From assembly GCF_001277345.1 (NCBI RefSeq), contig NZ_LIUT01000001.1, positions 1,876,423 to 1,940,422 on the forward strand: a stretch of 64,000 bases of DNA. The letters are read 5' to 3'. The translations under genes and the position numbers were made by a program. The DNA comes from Paenibacillus solani (lineage in GTDB: Bacteria; Bacillota; Bacilli; Paenibacillales; Paenibacillaceae). Below are positions 37,132 through 47,600 of the stretch, piece by piece (position 1 is the stretch's first letter; the number at the start of each line of letters is the position of its first letter). The notes below the pieces were generated by a model. That model saw only the letters and a list, made by a program, of their open reading frames with translations, made no database searches and was not told the DNA's origin.

Positions 37132-38370
37132 GTGTCAAGAGCTCAAGACAAAACGAAAATCCCTGTTCTTCCGGAGGAGCAGGAACACATCCAGCATTTC
37201 GAAGAAATTTATAATCAATATCAGGAGAGAATTCGAAAGTATATCGCAGTAAAAACAAATTCAGCAGTTGCTGATGACTTAACGCAACAAGCTTTTTTAA
37301 AAGCAATGGAAAACTTTCACTTGTTTAAGCATAACTCCAGTATATTTACTTGGCTATTCAAAATCGCGCAGAATATCGTGAAAAACGAGTATCGTAAAAG
37401 ATCACGAAATAAAGAAATAGTGCACGAAGTTATCGATTTTCAGTCCCAATCGATTTCCCTCGATATCGTTAAAGATGTTGATATCCGTCTTGATATTAGT
37501 GCTGCATTAGCCCAATTGAATGAGTTAGATCAGCAAATCATATCATTGCGGTTTTTCGTCGACTGCACTCTATTAGACATATCCAAAATCATCGGAATGC
37601 CTGAAAGCGCGGTTAAGAACAGACTCTACCGCGCATTAAACAAACTAAAAATAGCATTAAAAGAATGGGGTGACATTACAATCATGTCTATCAAAGAATT
37701 GATATCGATTGTGGATAAGAACGAGGCTTCCACCAAGAATGATGGTATGAATAAGGTATACCATGACTTATTCGAGGAATTGAAATCAAATGTAGAGCGA
37801 ATTCTAACAACCTATCGTCATCGACCATCTCAGAAAATCACTATCGAAATCTATCCGGATCTGTCCACTTTTCACCAAGCAGTAGGCGAACCGGATGCGC
37901 CTAACTGGTTCATGGGTACCTACGAACACAACAAAATAAGAATCGTATCCCCACTGAACCCAGGCCCTGAACATACGTACCAATCGGTACTACGACACAC
38001 GATAAGTTTGTTTACGATGTGGTTAGTGAATGATATTAATGCGTTGGCACCGAAATGGCTTACTCATGGGCTTGGCGGACATGAAGCCAAACAAATGTCG
38101 CAAGAATATATCAAGTATAGCACCTCCGAATCGATTCGAAATGAGGCTGTCCCTAGCTTTCAAGCATTAACTAACGATACGTGGGAATTCGAGAGGATGG
38201 GGGGATATGGATTCTCGTATTTGATCGTTGAATTTCTCCTCCATTCTTACAGTTCTGATGAGCTTAACAAATTCATACGCGATGCCACTGATTTTCATGG
38301 CGCATTTCAGGTATCGGAAGCTGAGCTGCACGCGATGTGGGTGCAATATTTAAAATCTAGGCTATGTTAA
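37132..38370 (+). CDS. ECF sigma factor fused to an inactive peptidase-MA-like domain
   Basis: The 412-residue protein has sigma region 2 (about 28-90, VADDLTQQAFLKAMENF, TWLFKIAQNIVKNEYR) and region 4 (about 135-182, LLDISKIIGMPESAVKNRLYRALNKL). From about 200 on it looks like a gluzincin peptidase MA domain (KITIEIYPDLSTFHQAVGE, APKWLTHGLGGHEA). Where active enzymes have HExxH it reads RHTISLF, so the zinc site is lost. It probably acts as a binding module that controls the sigma part (inference). GTG start at 37132 after AGGAGGAGG. Confidence 0.8.
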   Translation: MSRAQDKTKIPVLPEEQEHIQHFEEIYNQYQERIRKYIAVKTNSAVADDLTQQAFLKAMENFHLFKHNSSIFTWLFKIAQNIVKNEYRKRSRNKEIVHEVIDFQSQSISLDIVKDVDIRLDISAALAQLNELDQQIISLRFFVDCTLLDISKIIGMPESAVKNRLYRALNKLKIALKEWGDITIMSIKELISIVDKNEASTKNDGMNKVYHDLFEELKSNVERILTTYRHRPSQKITIEIYPDLSTFHQAVGEPDAPNWFMGTYEHNKIRIVSPLNPGPEHTYQSVLRHTISLFTMWLVNDINALAPKWLTHGLGGHEAKQMSQEYIKYSTSESIRNEAVPSFQALTNDTWEFERMGGYGFSYLIVEFLLHSYSSDELNKFIRDATDFHGAFQVSEAELHAMWVQYLKSRLC

Positions 38371-38379
38371 ACTTTAATA

Positions 38380-38428
38380 ATGATATTTGACCATAACAAA
38401 ACCACCTTCTAAAAGGTGGTTTTGTTAT
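38380..38428 (+). terminator. Terminator after the sigma-factor gene
   Basis: AACAAAACCACCTT and AAGGTGGTTTTGTT form a perfect hairpin (38394-38428). Confidence 0.88.
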
Positions 38429-38505
38429 GGTCTCCCTTAGCTCAACAGTACACTATACATTGTTCTATCTAGTACCGCCTTATAGTCCCTATCATTAAAC
38501 TATCC

Positions 38506-38712
38506 TGCCCGTTAGTTTAATAAAAAGGCGTCTAATCATCTTTATTAGCCGCCGTCGATGACATCATATCGGGAATGTAACAATGTTCTTGTCATCTGTC
38601 GGGAATGTTATCAAGTTCTTGTCATTGTGATTTGACAAGAACTTGATAACATAAATATAAAAAGCCGCTTAATTCGCGGCTTCTATTGTTACTATGTTTT
38701 TGTCACCCGACA
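38506..38712. repeat. Mosaic hairpin repeat, type A, copy 4 (complete)
   Basis: The most complete copy has TGCCCGTTAG (38506-38515), TTTAATAAAAAGGCG, TGTCGGG, hairpin 1 (38608-38624 / 38633-38649), hairpin 2 (AAGCCGC / GCGGCTT) and right end CCCGACA (38706-38712). TGTCGGG and CCCGACA are complementary, so the whole could fold as a three-way junction. A GATTGTGTCACAATC palindrome follows immediately. Confidence 0.9.
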
Positions 38713-38961
38713 TCTAATGGATTGTGTCACAATCAATCATTTATTATAGGTTAGTTGATTTATCATTGTCCTTTAAATTTAAATTCCTTCCTTCCTTTCC
38801 TGGTGACCGAAATAAAAAATCCACTGAATGAAGAATCAGTGGATTTAAATTTTTATATAGGGTTGTCATTCATTTGTTCGTCATTTTTTTAGAGGTAGTC
38901 ATCTCCTCGGCGCGGTCTCGTTGAACAGAAGTATTCAACCAACAAAATCATTACGCTATCC

Positions 38962-39158
38962 TGCCCGTTAGCTTAATGAAATTGCATGGGAACATAGTTA
39001 GATACTTATCTAAATCGTGAATCGGCTCATGTTCTTGTCCTTTACGGCAATCGGTACAAGTTCTTGTCCCGAGCCAAGGACAAGAACTTGTACCGATAAA
39101 ATAAAAAAAGCCGCTAAATTAGCGACATTCAATGGTACCATGTTCTTGTCCCTCGACA
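38962..39158. repeat. Mosaic hairpin repeat, type B, copy 1
   Basis: TGCCCGTTAG start, then hairpin 1 with 20-base arms carrying the type B extension GGTAC (39050-39069 and 39078-39097), hairpin 2 CCGCTAAATTAGCG and right end CTCGACA. The AAGTTCTTGTC core is shared with type A but the outer arm differs on both sides. Confidence 0.88.
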
Positions 39159-39172
39159 CGTGAGCTATCTTT

Positions 39173-39228
39173 TCCCGTTAACGCTATATTAGCGACTTTC
39201 TATGTGACCATGTTCTTGTCCCCCGACA
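39173..39228. repeat. Mosaic repeat, partial type B end
   Basis: CCCGTTAACGCTATATTAGCGAC followed by ATGTTCTTGTCCCCCGACA: a border motif and the right half of a type B element, directly after copy 1. Confidence 0.75.
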
Positions 39229-39251
39229 GTTTTTTTCTATGTTTTTGAATT

Positions 39252-39300
39252 TTTTAAAAGGTCACATGAAATATTTCCCTTTCATGTGACCTTGTTATCA
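39252..39300. terminator. Hairpin terminator after the immunity gene
   Basis: AAGGTCACATGAAA (39258-39271) pairs with TTTCATGTGACCTT, 14 bases, between the repeats and the leftward immunity gene. Confidence 0.8.
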
Positions 39301-39301
39301 G

Positions 39302-39838
39302 TTAAATGTCGTCATCCATATAGGGAGACTCCAACGACTCAACAAACAATCCTGATGCTTTTATGTTATCCACCACGTCTTCACACTTATATGAAGAGAT
39401 TATATACATGTAAAAATCATAACCAAAATGCACTTGAAGACCACTCTGACTTATTAATTTGCATCCTAACTCATCTCGGAGAGCGAGCTTTGCTATATTA
39501 ACAACCTCACTAAGAGGGATTATCATTCCTTCTCTTACATGTGAGTAAAATCGTAGCAGTTCTCCAGGATTTATCTCCGGGTAATTTTTTATATCAATTT
39601 TATCCTGCCATTTACTTAGCATCTTCAATTCTAGGCAAGGTATCTTTAAATATTGCATAAAACTAGTAATCGCCTCGATATAAAGGTTTTCAATTTTTAG
39701 ATACTCTTTTTTTGTTAATTGGACACCATTGAACACTTTACAGATATCTGTCATTGAAGTCCAATCGTCCTTAGTGTATCTTCCTCTGTCATCTCTACAT
39801 TTAGGATCGTATTTGGTTACTCTGTAGGAATGCAACAT
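39302..39838 (-). CDS. Putative immunity protein for the RHS toxin
   Basis: A 178-residue, mildly acidic cytosolic protein without recognised domain (VTKYDPKCRDDRGRYTKDDW, PEINPGELLRFYSHVREG). Its ATG lies one base after the stop of the RHS gene (39840), the typical place and coupling of a cognate immunity gene. TTG and GTG codons at 39850 and 39847 are alternatives but lie inside the RHS frame. The immunity role is inferred from position only. Followed by a hairpin terminator and mosaic repeats. Confidence 0.65.
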   Translation of the reverse strand: MLHSYRVTKYDPKCRDDRGRYTKDDWTSMTDICKVFNGVQLTKKEYLKIENLYIEAITSFMQYLKIPCLELKMLSKWQDKIDIKNYPEINPGELLRFYSHVREGMIIPLSEVVNIAKLALRDELGCKLISQSGLQVHFGYDFYMYIISSYKCEDVVDNIKASGLFVESLESPYMDDDI

Positions 39839-39839
39839 C

Positions 39840-42800
39840 TTATTCACCAATCCAGTTTAAGAGAGCATCGTAAGTCCCATACCGAGTTTTCTTTTTATTC
39901 AAATCCTTAATACTTTTCCCCATTTTCCAAGTCCCTCCAATATGTGAATCAACATCTTGTACAATAAATACTTTTCCGTTCGTAAATACAGGTTGTTTTG
40001 CTTTATTTAATTTGTAGCCATTCTTAACCTCAGTAAATCCAAGATATTTTGCTAACTGCAACACCTCACTTTTTGTAAGTTTCTTTGTGCGGCCAATTAC
40101 CTGGGTTTTTAGTGTTTTATTTTTTCCGTGCCCATCTGGTCCAGGTAAAAAATTTAAAGAGGCAATCAATGCTGTTAAAGGATCTGATTCTGGATTAGTT
40201 AGATCAAGAAGGTCTTGCCGTCCTGTTAATTGATCGAGAAATTCTATTACTTTATCGGAACCACTCTTTTTTTGTTTAGGCTGATTGTTATCTATTATTT
40301 GTTGAGCAAGAGTCTTAATTAATTGTTCACGAACAAACCATAACCCACCATTTTTTAAAGTATACTCTATTGCTTCCTTACGGGAAAGTCCTTTAACCTT
40401 TGAGTCTGGTACATATAATCCGTAGTCATCAGAACAACTTCCACTATGTGAATAATACCCATTTGTAGATACACAATAATTCCCACTCGGATCCACCTGA
40501 GTCAATGGATTATTGTGAACATACGTATAACGATTCTGACTTAACGGGTTATCCATTTCGCCTTCATACGTATCCTCACCCATAAACCGTGCCGTACCCG
40601 GATCGTACCAGCGGGCACGCAGGTACTGCAGGCCCGTCGTTTCATCCCAATACTCGCCGGCATACCGCATTACGTTCGGGACGGTTTCTTCGGTTTCAAC
40701 CGGACCACCCCAAATATCATAGGAGTAACTGTTTAGCTGCTTACCCTGCTCATCAACCAGACCAACGACATCGCCATGGCCGTTGAATTGGTAGTACTGT
40801 AGCTTCCCAGTGGCTCGGTCCTGCCTTGCCGTTAACTGACCGTACAGGTCATAGACATAGGCATAGGTAAGGGTAACATGGCTCCCGGAGACTTCCGCTT
40901 CCGCAATGAGCTTGGCTTCCTCGTCATAGTAATAACGCGTCGTATCCGTACCTTCCTTACGTTCATACAGTAACCCGTCCCCGTTATAAGTATAGCTGAC
41001 TTTCTTGCCTTCCCCAGCAACCTGGGTTAACCGGTTCTGGCTGTCGAACGTATAATCTGCTTCCTTCAGGCCGAATATCTTGCCGCTTCCCTGCTCCAGC
41101 CGATTCCCGTTAGCGTCATACGTATAACTTAAATTCTTGTCACCTGACGTTTCCGTCTGAATCCGGTTCAGCGGATCATAAGTGAATTGCCCTGACGTTC
41201 CGTTCTCCGTGCGGGAGATGATATTTTTGTTCAGGTCATAGCTATATCCGAATTCGTGCACGGATGTGCTTCCCTGTTGAACGGTTACGCCTGACAAGTC
41301 ATATCCGTCATAGTTATAACCGGTACTGAGTCCACTATCAAAGCTTCGGCGCTCCAGTAAACTGTTAGCCCTATATTCAAAAGTCATTCGATCAACCGGA
41401 GAAACAAACATCAAGGAAGGTCCACTGCTTCCTGTGCTGATATCCATCGCCAAGACCCGGTTCATTTCATCAAGCTCAGAAGATATGCGAATGGATGCTC
41501 CGGCAGCGTCCGTCAGGATATATCCGGTTTTCGACTGCGTATTATATTCATACAACACCTTGGTGCCATCCGGAAACTCCAGTTCCTTCAGCGTCCCATC
41601 CTCAGGATTGTAAGAATACGCCGTCTTACCCGTAGAATCGGTCATACTGGTCCGGCGACCTGCGTCATCATAGGTGTAATTCACCGAGAAATCCGGTCCG
41701 CTTTTTGAAATAAGCTGATTCTCGGAGTTATAACCGAAGTTATAGATCTGGTTCTTACGGTCCACCACTTGCGTGACATTACTACGATTATCGTAATGGT
41801 AGGCCGTGGTTTGATTAGCCATATCAGTCTGACGGATCAAACGGCCCATCTCGTCATACGACTTTGTTACTTTCTGTTGGTCGGGCAACACAACCTGAAT
41901 CAGATCACCAGCCAGACTATAAATATAGCGGGTAACCTCCCCCTTCGGGTCCTTCACCGAGGTCAAGCGGCCCAGCACGTCGTACATATACTCGGTGCGC
42001 TGCTGATTGCCGTCAATGGATGCGGTCACCAGACCGAGCAGATCGTATTCCAGTTGCTGAAGCGGCGTAAACCCTCCATTTTTCCACTCTTGCATTGATA
42101 TTGTTCTTCCCAGTACATCATAGGTTTCACGCTGTTTGTTTCCAGCAGCGTCGCTATATGTGGTTGTCCGTTCCACAACCTGATAATCCGTGCTGCTGCT
42201 GGTTCCATCAGCGTATACCTTACTTGTATTTCTTCCAAAAGCGTCATACGTTAGGTTCGTTGTGTTGCCCTCGGCATCGGTTACTTCCGTCATGTTCCCT
42301 TCATCATCATATTCATACTCGTATAATGCATCAAACGTCTTTTCCTGTACCAACAGCCCAAAAGGATCAAACTGCTTTGTCGTAATCACGCCGTCCGGTG
42401 CTGTTTGAGTAACGCGATTCAGTGCATCATCGTAACGAACGCTCGATAACGTGCCGTCACTGTATTCAAGCTGGGTGATTCTCCCCCATTTATCATAAGT
42501 GTATGCTTGCACGTTTCCATCGCTATCTCTCTGGCTCTTGAGCTGTCCTGTCGGCCAATATGAATAGTCCGTCGTAATGACGGATGACCGTGCAGCTGCG
42601 TCCTTCACGACCATGCTTTGGTTTGTCAGCAGATGACGTCCATACGGAGACTCGTACTTGTACGTCTGTTCAATAAATCGTGAATCATCCCTGACTTTGG
42701 TTTTTGTCCGGTTGCCGAAAGTGTCATACTCATACTCGGATTGAGCAAGCAGTGTTCCGCCCGTTCCTTGGGACACTCCCACTTTCGTTACACTGCCCTG

Positions 42801-44603
42801 CCCGTCATATTCCAGCTGTGTAACCTGAGACTGTGTATCATTCATTTTGACGGTTACCTTGGAAGGTTCCTTCCACTCTGCTGTACCCGTCATTTGCTGG
42901 TATTCATAGCTTGTTTCCTGGCCGGTGCTTGACCTCTCCGATGTGATGAGACCAAATTCATCATAGGTATACGATGTGGAAACAGGCTCAGAAGCTGCAC
43001 CATTTTGAATATATCGTTCTTGGGTTTGCTGCGGTGCATTTCGTTTGTTCGTCTCATCATAGGCATACTCTTCGATATAACTAACCGAATCTCCCGATTG
43101 GCGATACTCCTGCAAGTAATGAAGTGCTGGGCTTGAGCTTCCCTCAAAGGTACTGCTCAGCTTGTACGTTTCGTCCCATTTACTGCTGCTTACTGTCGTG
43201 GTCCAGTTCACATCTTGACCATAACGATTCAAGTCTTCACCCGTATACTTAAAGCTGCGGGAACCCAGTATTTTTTCTCCAAATGTGGAACTGAATGAAT
43301 CCTTGCGGGAGCTGACCTTAAATACATGCTTAGTTGCATAATTCCCAATCTGTTTCAAAGACGCATCATATTGAATATCGGTGATCCGAGATGTCGGGTA
43401 CACGATACGAGTCAATAAAACCGTTCCGTCAGCTTCATGCTGTTCAGGTATGCTCACCAGCCCGGATAGGAAATTAAATCTCGCTACCGGTTGGTTGTAC
43501 ACATAGGTGGTACTTCGAGACATGGAGTCGACAGCCTCCGCAAGAAGTGTAAAACCCTCTTTCTGAACCTTACGATATTCCATGCTTTGGTCAGTTCCCT
43601 CCAAAACCACAGAAAGACTCAATGTATTATAGTTAAATTGGAGAGTATTTCCTTCGCTATTCGAAATCCGCTTTAATACAGGTCCATCAGGTTGCTGATC
43701 ATAATAGAAGTTTACTGTATTGCCGTAATTATCCCTGATCTGCAGTAGATGGCCGTTTGCATTAAAATAATAAACATATCCATTAAGAACAGTCAGTTTA
43801 TATTGACTCTGTTCTCCATTCACCATCACACCTTGATCCGTGCTCAAACTCATATCATTCCAGGTATATCCGACGATATCTAGAGTATCGGACAATGAGT
43901 AGGTGCCCGCTCCGGGAAAATACAAATAATGTTTACCACCATGCTCTTGGATATGGGGAAGATCCCATCTCCAACCCCGACCTATGCCGTAAGTTGACTC
44001 CTCTCTTCGCATATTAGTGTCGTTAACGGCCTGTCCAGTTCCCTCATCCTTGCGGATTCCGATCTCTTCGTTCGCCTTCGAGCTGTCGTATACCCGTGTT
44101 AATGAAAAAGGGATCATACCCGGTAGCTCCAAATCTACACTGGCATAATTTAAATCACCGGTAGCCATGGAGACCGAATCGAGACCGTAGCTGTTGAAGT
44201 AGGCCGACGAGTCGTCATGAATTCGTACCTGCTCAAGAGCTGCTTCGTCCACATCATTTGAATCTTCAGCTAACGTTTTGGATAATGACACGATAGCCTT
44301 CTCATCATATTGCACAGCATCCGGTACCTGTATATTAGCCAGAACGGTATCGGCTGCTTTTGAGCTTTTATTGCCGTCCAGAGATGAGTATATCTGATAC
44401 AAGGTATATCCATCCGCAATCTTCTCTTGAATCCAAGCGGTGTCTACACCATACTGTTGAGCCAACACCGGAATCGTAATTGCAGGTGAAGAAATCTCTC
44501 TTGACTTGGCTGTTATCTTACTGCTGTCTCCATATACCAGAGAGCCCATACTTGCCAATAATAAACATATACATAAAACAGCTATAAATCCTTTTTTGAA
44601 CAC
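39840..44603 (-). CDS. Secreted RHS/YD-repeat polymorphic toxin
   Basis: This 1587-residue protein has a signal peptide (about 1-25, MFKKGFIAVLCICLLLASMG), many YD repeats (for example EYEYDDEGNMTEVTD, TEYMYDVLGRLTSVKD) forming a shell, and the RHS core motif near 1370 (LRARWYDPGTARFMGED, YTYVHNNPLTQVDPSGN). A variable C-terminal tip follows, ending DVDSHIGGTWKMGKS and TRYGTYDALLNWIGE. The tip resembles the Ntox21-type toxins of contact-dependent systems (family call tentative). GTG start at 44603 after AGAGGTGA. The gene lies 28 bases after its repeat-rich companion and is followed at once by an immunity gene. Confidence 0.92.
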   Translation of the reverse strand: MFKKGFIAVLCICLLLASMGSLVYGDSSKITAKSREISSPAITIPVLAQQYGVDTAWIQEKIADGYTLYQIYSSLDGNKSSKAADTVLANIQVPDAVQYDEKAIVSLSKTLAEDSNDVDEAALEQVRIHDDSSAYFNSYGLDSVSMATGDLNYASVDLELPGMIPFSLTRVYDSSKANEEIGIRKDEGTGQAVNDTNMRREESTYGIGRGWRWDLPHIQEHGGKHYLYFPGAGTYSLSDTLDIVGYTWNDMSLSTDQGVMVNGEQSQYKLTVLNGYVYYFNANGHLLQIRDNYGNTVNFYYDQQPDGPVLKRISNSEGNTLQFNYNTLSLSVVLEGTDQSMEYRKVQKEGFTLLAEAVDSMSRSTTYVYNQPVARFNFLSGLVSIPEQHEADGTVLLTRIVYPTSRITDIQYDASLKQIGNYATKHVFKVSSRKDSFSSTFGEKILGSRSFKYTGEDLNRYGQDVNWTTTVSSSKWDETYKLSSTFEGSSSPALHYLQEYRQSGDSVSYIEEYAYDETNKRNAPQQTQERYIQNGAASEPVSTSYTYDEFGLITSERSSTGQETSYEYQQMTGTAEWKEPSKVTVKMNDTQSQVTQLEYDGQGSVTKVGVSQGTGGTLLAQSEYEYDTFGNRTKTKVRDDSRFIEQTYKYESPYGRHLLTNQSMVVKDAAARSSVITTDYSYWPTGQLKSQRDSDGNVQAYTYDKWGRITQLEYSDGTLSSVRYDDALNRVTQTAPDGVITTKQFDPFGLLVQEKTFDALYEYEYDDEGNMTEVTDAEGNTTNLTYDAFGRNTSKVYADGTSSSTDYQVVERTTTYSDAAGNKQRETYDVLGRTISMQEWKNGGFTPLQQLEYDLLGLVTASIDGNQQRTEYMYDVLGRLTSVKDPKGEVTRYIYSLAGDLIQVVLPDQQKVTKSYDEMGRLIRQTDMANQTTAYHYDNRSNVTQVVDRKNQIYNFGYNSENQLISKSGPDFSVNYTYDDAGRRTSMTDSTGKTAYSYNPEDGTLKELEFPDGTKVLYEYNTQSKTGYILTDAAGASIRISSELDEMNRVLAMDISTGSSGPSLMFVSPVDRMTFEYRANSLLERRSFDSGLSTGYNYDGYDLSGVTVQQGSTSVHEFGYSYDLNKNIISRTENGTSGQFTYDPLNRIQTETSGDKNLSYTYDANGNRLEQGSGKIFGLKEADYTFDSQNRLTQVAGEGKKVSYTYNGDGLLYERKEGTDTTRYYYDEEAKLIAEAEVSGSHVTLTYAYVYDLYGQLTARQDRATGKLQYYQFNGHGDVVGLVDEQGKQLNSYSYDIWGGPVETEETVPNVMRYAGEYWDETTGLQYLRARWYDPGTARFMGEDTYEGEMDNPLSQNRYTYVHNNPLTQVDPSGNYCVSTNGYYSHSGSCSDDYGLYVPDSKVKGLSRKEAIEYTLKNGGLWFVREQLIKTLAQQIIDNNQPKQKKSGSDKVIEFLDQLTGRQDLLDLTNPESDPLTALIASLNFLPGPDGHGKNKTLKTQVIGRTKKLTKSEVLQLAKYLGFTEVKNGYKLNKAKQPVFTNGKVFIVQDVDSHIGGTWKMGKSIKDLNKKKTRYGTYDALLNWIGE

Positions 44604-44631
44604 ATCGTCACCTCTATCGCATCTGATGGAA

Positions 44632-47600
44632 TTAGAATGGAAATACCTTTTTGCTTCGCTTCGTTACGTTACCATTATTGTCGTATTCATATAGGATCTC
44701 ATCTCCCGTACGGAGAATCACTTTAGAAAGCCGGTTATTTGAGCTATAGTGATACTTGTTTTCCGCTGCTAGTATCATTAGAGCAGAATTGATCACCCCT
44801 TCAAAAGCGGCTCCATCTTTCTCTACTAGTTTTAAATAGTAAACCTGGCCCGCTTTCAGTTCCCATTCCAAGACGGTGTAATCCCAACCGTGCTCTCTCT
44901 CTTGGTCGACAGTCGTAGCTAGTTCATCGGTTAGTCCAGCATCAGTGTACAATGTCAGTTGAGGCTCCTTCTCGAAATTCTTGCTCTCTTTGACAACAAA
45001 TCGGTATAATCCATCCGCCTCCGGCTTAAATCGATAGTAGTTCTCCTGTTTCTCCTTTAAGTCAATGTCTTCTGCTCTCCGTTCTAAGAGGTCGATAAAC
45101 GGATCCGTCATTTCAGTAAATGTAAAACTTCTGGATGGTCCCGCAAAAAGTACGTTCTTTGATGATGATATGGTCACTTCTAGACTTGCACCGTTCGGCA
45201 CGATTTGTTCCTCATCCGTTTCGGTTTCCTCTCTGATAACGTTTCCAATTGCGTCCAGCACCCGATAATCATAATACCGGTCAGAGACAACAGATGCATC
45301 CGTCAGCAGCTTGGCTTCAAATTGCCCCGTATTTGTAAACTTTCCTAGCTCTCCAGCAGCCAATTCCTTTTTAAGTAACGCCTTCTCATCGCTAGCCTCT
45401 GCAATAACTGGTATCGAATATTTATAGGTAATGGATTTCGCTGAATTTACCGTTACTACGAGGGTACTGCGTGCAGGAATGGTAACCTCCTGATCAGTAG
45501 AATTGATTTGAGCCTGTTCCGGTTTATTCCCCGGACCGTATATTGCATAATCGTAAAAACTCTTTCCTTCAATAGCGTTCGTTTTAATCATTTGACTTGT
45601 GGTTTCTGGGTTGGTAAAGATTACGCTCTCATGCTGTCTTACGGTTATCGTTTCTCCCACCGGCTCCTTAGCAGGTTCTGCCTGAAATAGCCGATATACG
45701 GCTCCAAACAAAACTTGACTGTCTGAAGAAACCGTCACGATCACCTTATTTCCAGGTGCAACGACAGGCTCAATGCTGGTACCTGTTCGACGATCGATTT
45801 CCACGCCGGAACCATCATAGAGAACATAATCGAACGTACGGCCACCATGTACAGGCTCACTTACGATTGCCTTGTCAATCGTACTGATATTAGTAAATTG
45901 ATAGCTCTGTCCCTGATTCAGTGTAGCTCTGTGGAATGCGGGTTCTGTGCTTGCCTCAGCTGTAATATCTCCTCCTGTATACTCATAAAGGATCGGAACA
46001 GAAGAAGGATTCGTGATTACGATATGGGACTGAGACGTGATTTCAAGTTTCGATGAAACGTTAAATCCGTCCGAGGAAAGCGTTCCATTGGAACGATACA
46101 GGGCATAATCCATGAAACCGCCCAAGACATCCGCATTGTGGCGAAGTTCAACATCAGGTCCATTATTATAAAGAACATATGATTCATTTGGATAAATTGT
46201 GAGATGCTCAATTATCTCGCCCGGATCATCTTGTCCACGAAATACACGGTATAGGCCACCGAAACTAACAGCTTCGTCTGAAGCCGTCGTGACGACTGCT
46301 TTATAGCCGGGAGGCACCTTAGGCTCCACTGTTGCCCCTGCTCTGCGTGAATGTTCTGCTCCTGTTGCATCATAAATGACGTAATCAAATGTACGACCTC
46401 CCGCCAAAGAAGCAGTACTTTCCAAATACTCGCTTTCCATGCTGACATTGGTGAACGAGAAGCTTTCTCCCTTGGACAAGGTTACGCGCAGGTAAGCAGG
46501 CTCTGTACTTGGTTCCACCGTAAAATCGTCTGTATAATCAAACACGATAGGCTGGGAACCGGCAACAGTGACATTAGCGTAGCCCTGTTTCGGTACTTGC
46601 GGACTGGAGCTCCGGTTAAAGGCGTCCGAAGATCGACTGCCATCAGCTTTATACATGACGTAATCAAATATGCCCTTTACTTTACTAGCATTATTCTTAA
46701 TGGGATTAGACAGTGTCCCATGGTTGCGGAATATATAGGACTCCCCTGGATTGAGGGTAATTTGACTGATGGCCTCATTAGGCCTTCCGCTGCCTTGGAA
46801 CACAGTATATATAGCACCAAAAGTTACCGGGTTATCCGACACGGCCGTAACAACTGCCTTGTTATTCGGATATACTTTGGGTTCAATACTTGTCGCTTTT
46901 CCTCGCGAACGTTCAGTCCCATCTTCGTAATAAGTAACATAATCAAATAATCTACCGGACGAGGAGGATGCGTCGCTGTCCAAAGATTCAATACTGGTAC
47001 TAATATTCGTAAACTCGTAACTCTCCCCTCGGTTTAAAGTCACCCTTTCAAATGCAGGTTCCGCACTCTCTTCAACCGCAAAATCATCGGTATAATCAAA
47101 TACGATAGGTGTATATCCAATGTTGGAGACAACCGCGTATCCTAATGAAGGAATGCTTGGACTACCTTTTTGATTAAATCCGCTTCTGTATATGGTATCG
47201 TCGGGTCTATAAATGACGAAATCAAATAAGCCGGTAACTTTACTTGCATCATTCCGAATGGGATTCGTAAGCGATCCATTATTATAAAAAACATAGGTAT
47301 CTCCCGGATAAACGGTTATCCGGCTGATGGCACTTCCTCCTGTAGGCCGTACATCAAACGTTCGGTATGGAACGCCAAAGGTAACAGGATTGGCCGTAAC
47401 CATAGTAAGTACTGCAGTACGTCCTGCTGCAACACTAGGTTTATTTGATGTATTCGTTCCCCTTGAGTACTCAGTTCCATCCGGTAAATAAACCACATAA
47501 TCAAAGCGGTCACTGGACTTACCGTCACTTTCCAGCGTATCCGTCTTCGAGCTCACGTTCGTAAACTGATAGCTTTGTCCTTGATTCATTATGATCCTCG

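Noticed and set aside
36923..37252. 109-codon plus-strand frame before the sigma-factor gene
   Set aside because: It overlaps the well-marked GTG start at 37132 in another frame and has no ribosome site; Leu/Phe richness reflects AT-rich sequence.
39840..44603. Several plus-strand open frames within the RHS gene (for example 41769-42098, 42095-42385)
   Set aside because: They are antisense shadows of the YD-repeat coding sequence without ribosome sites or protein-like composition.
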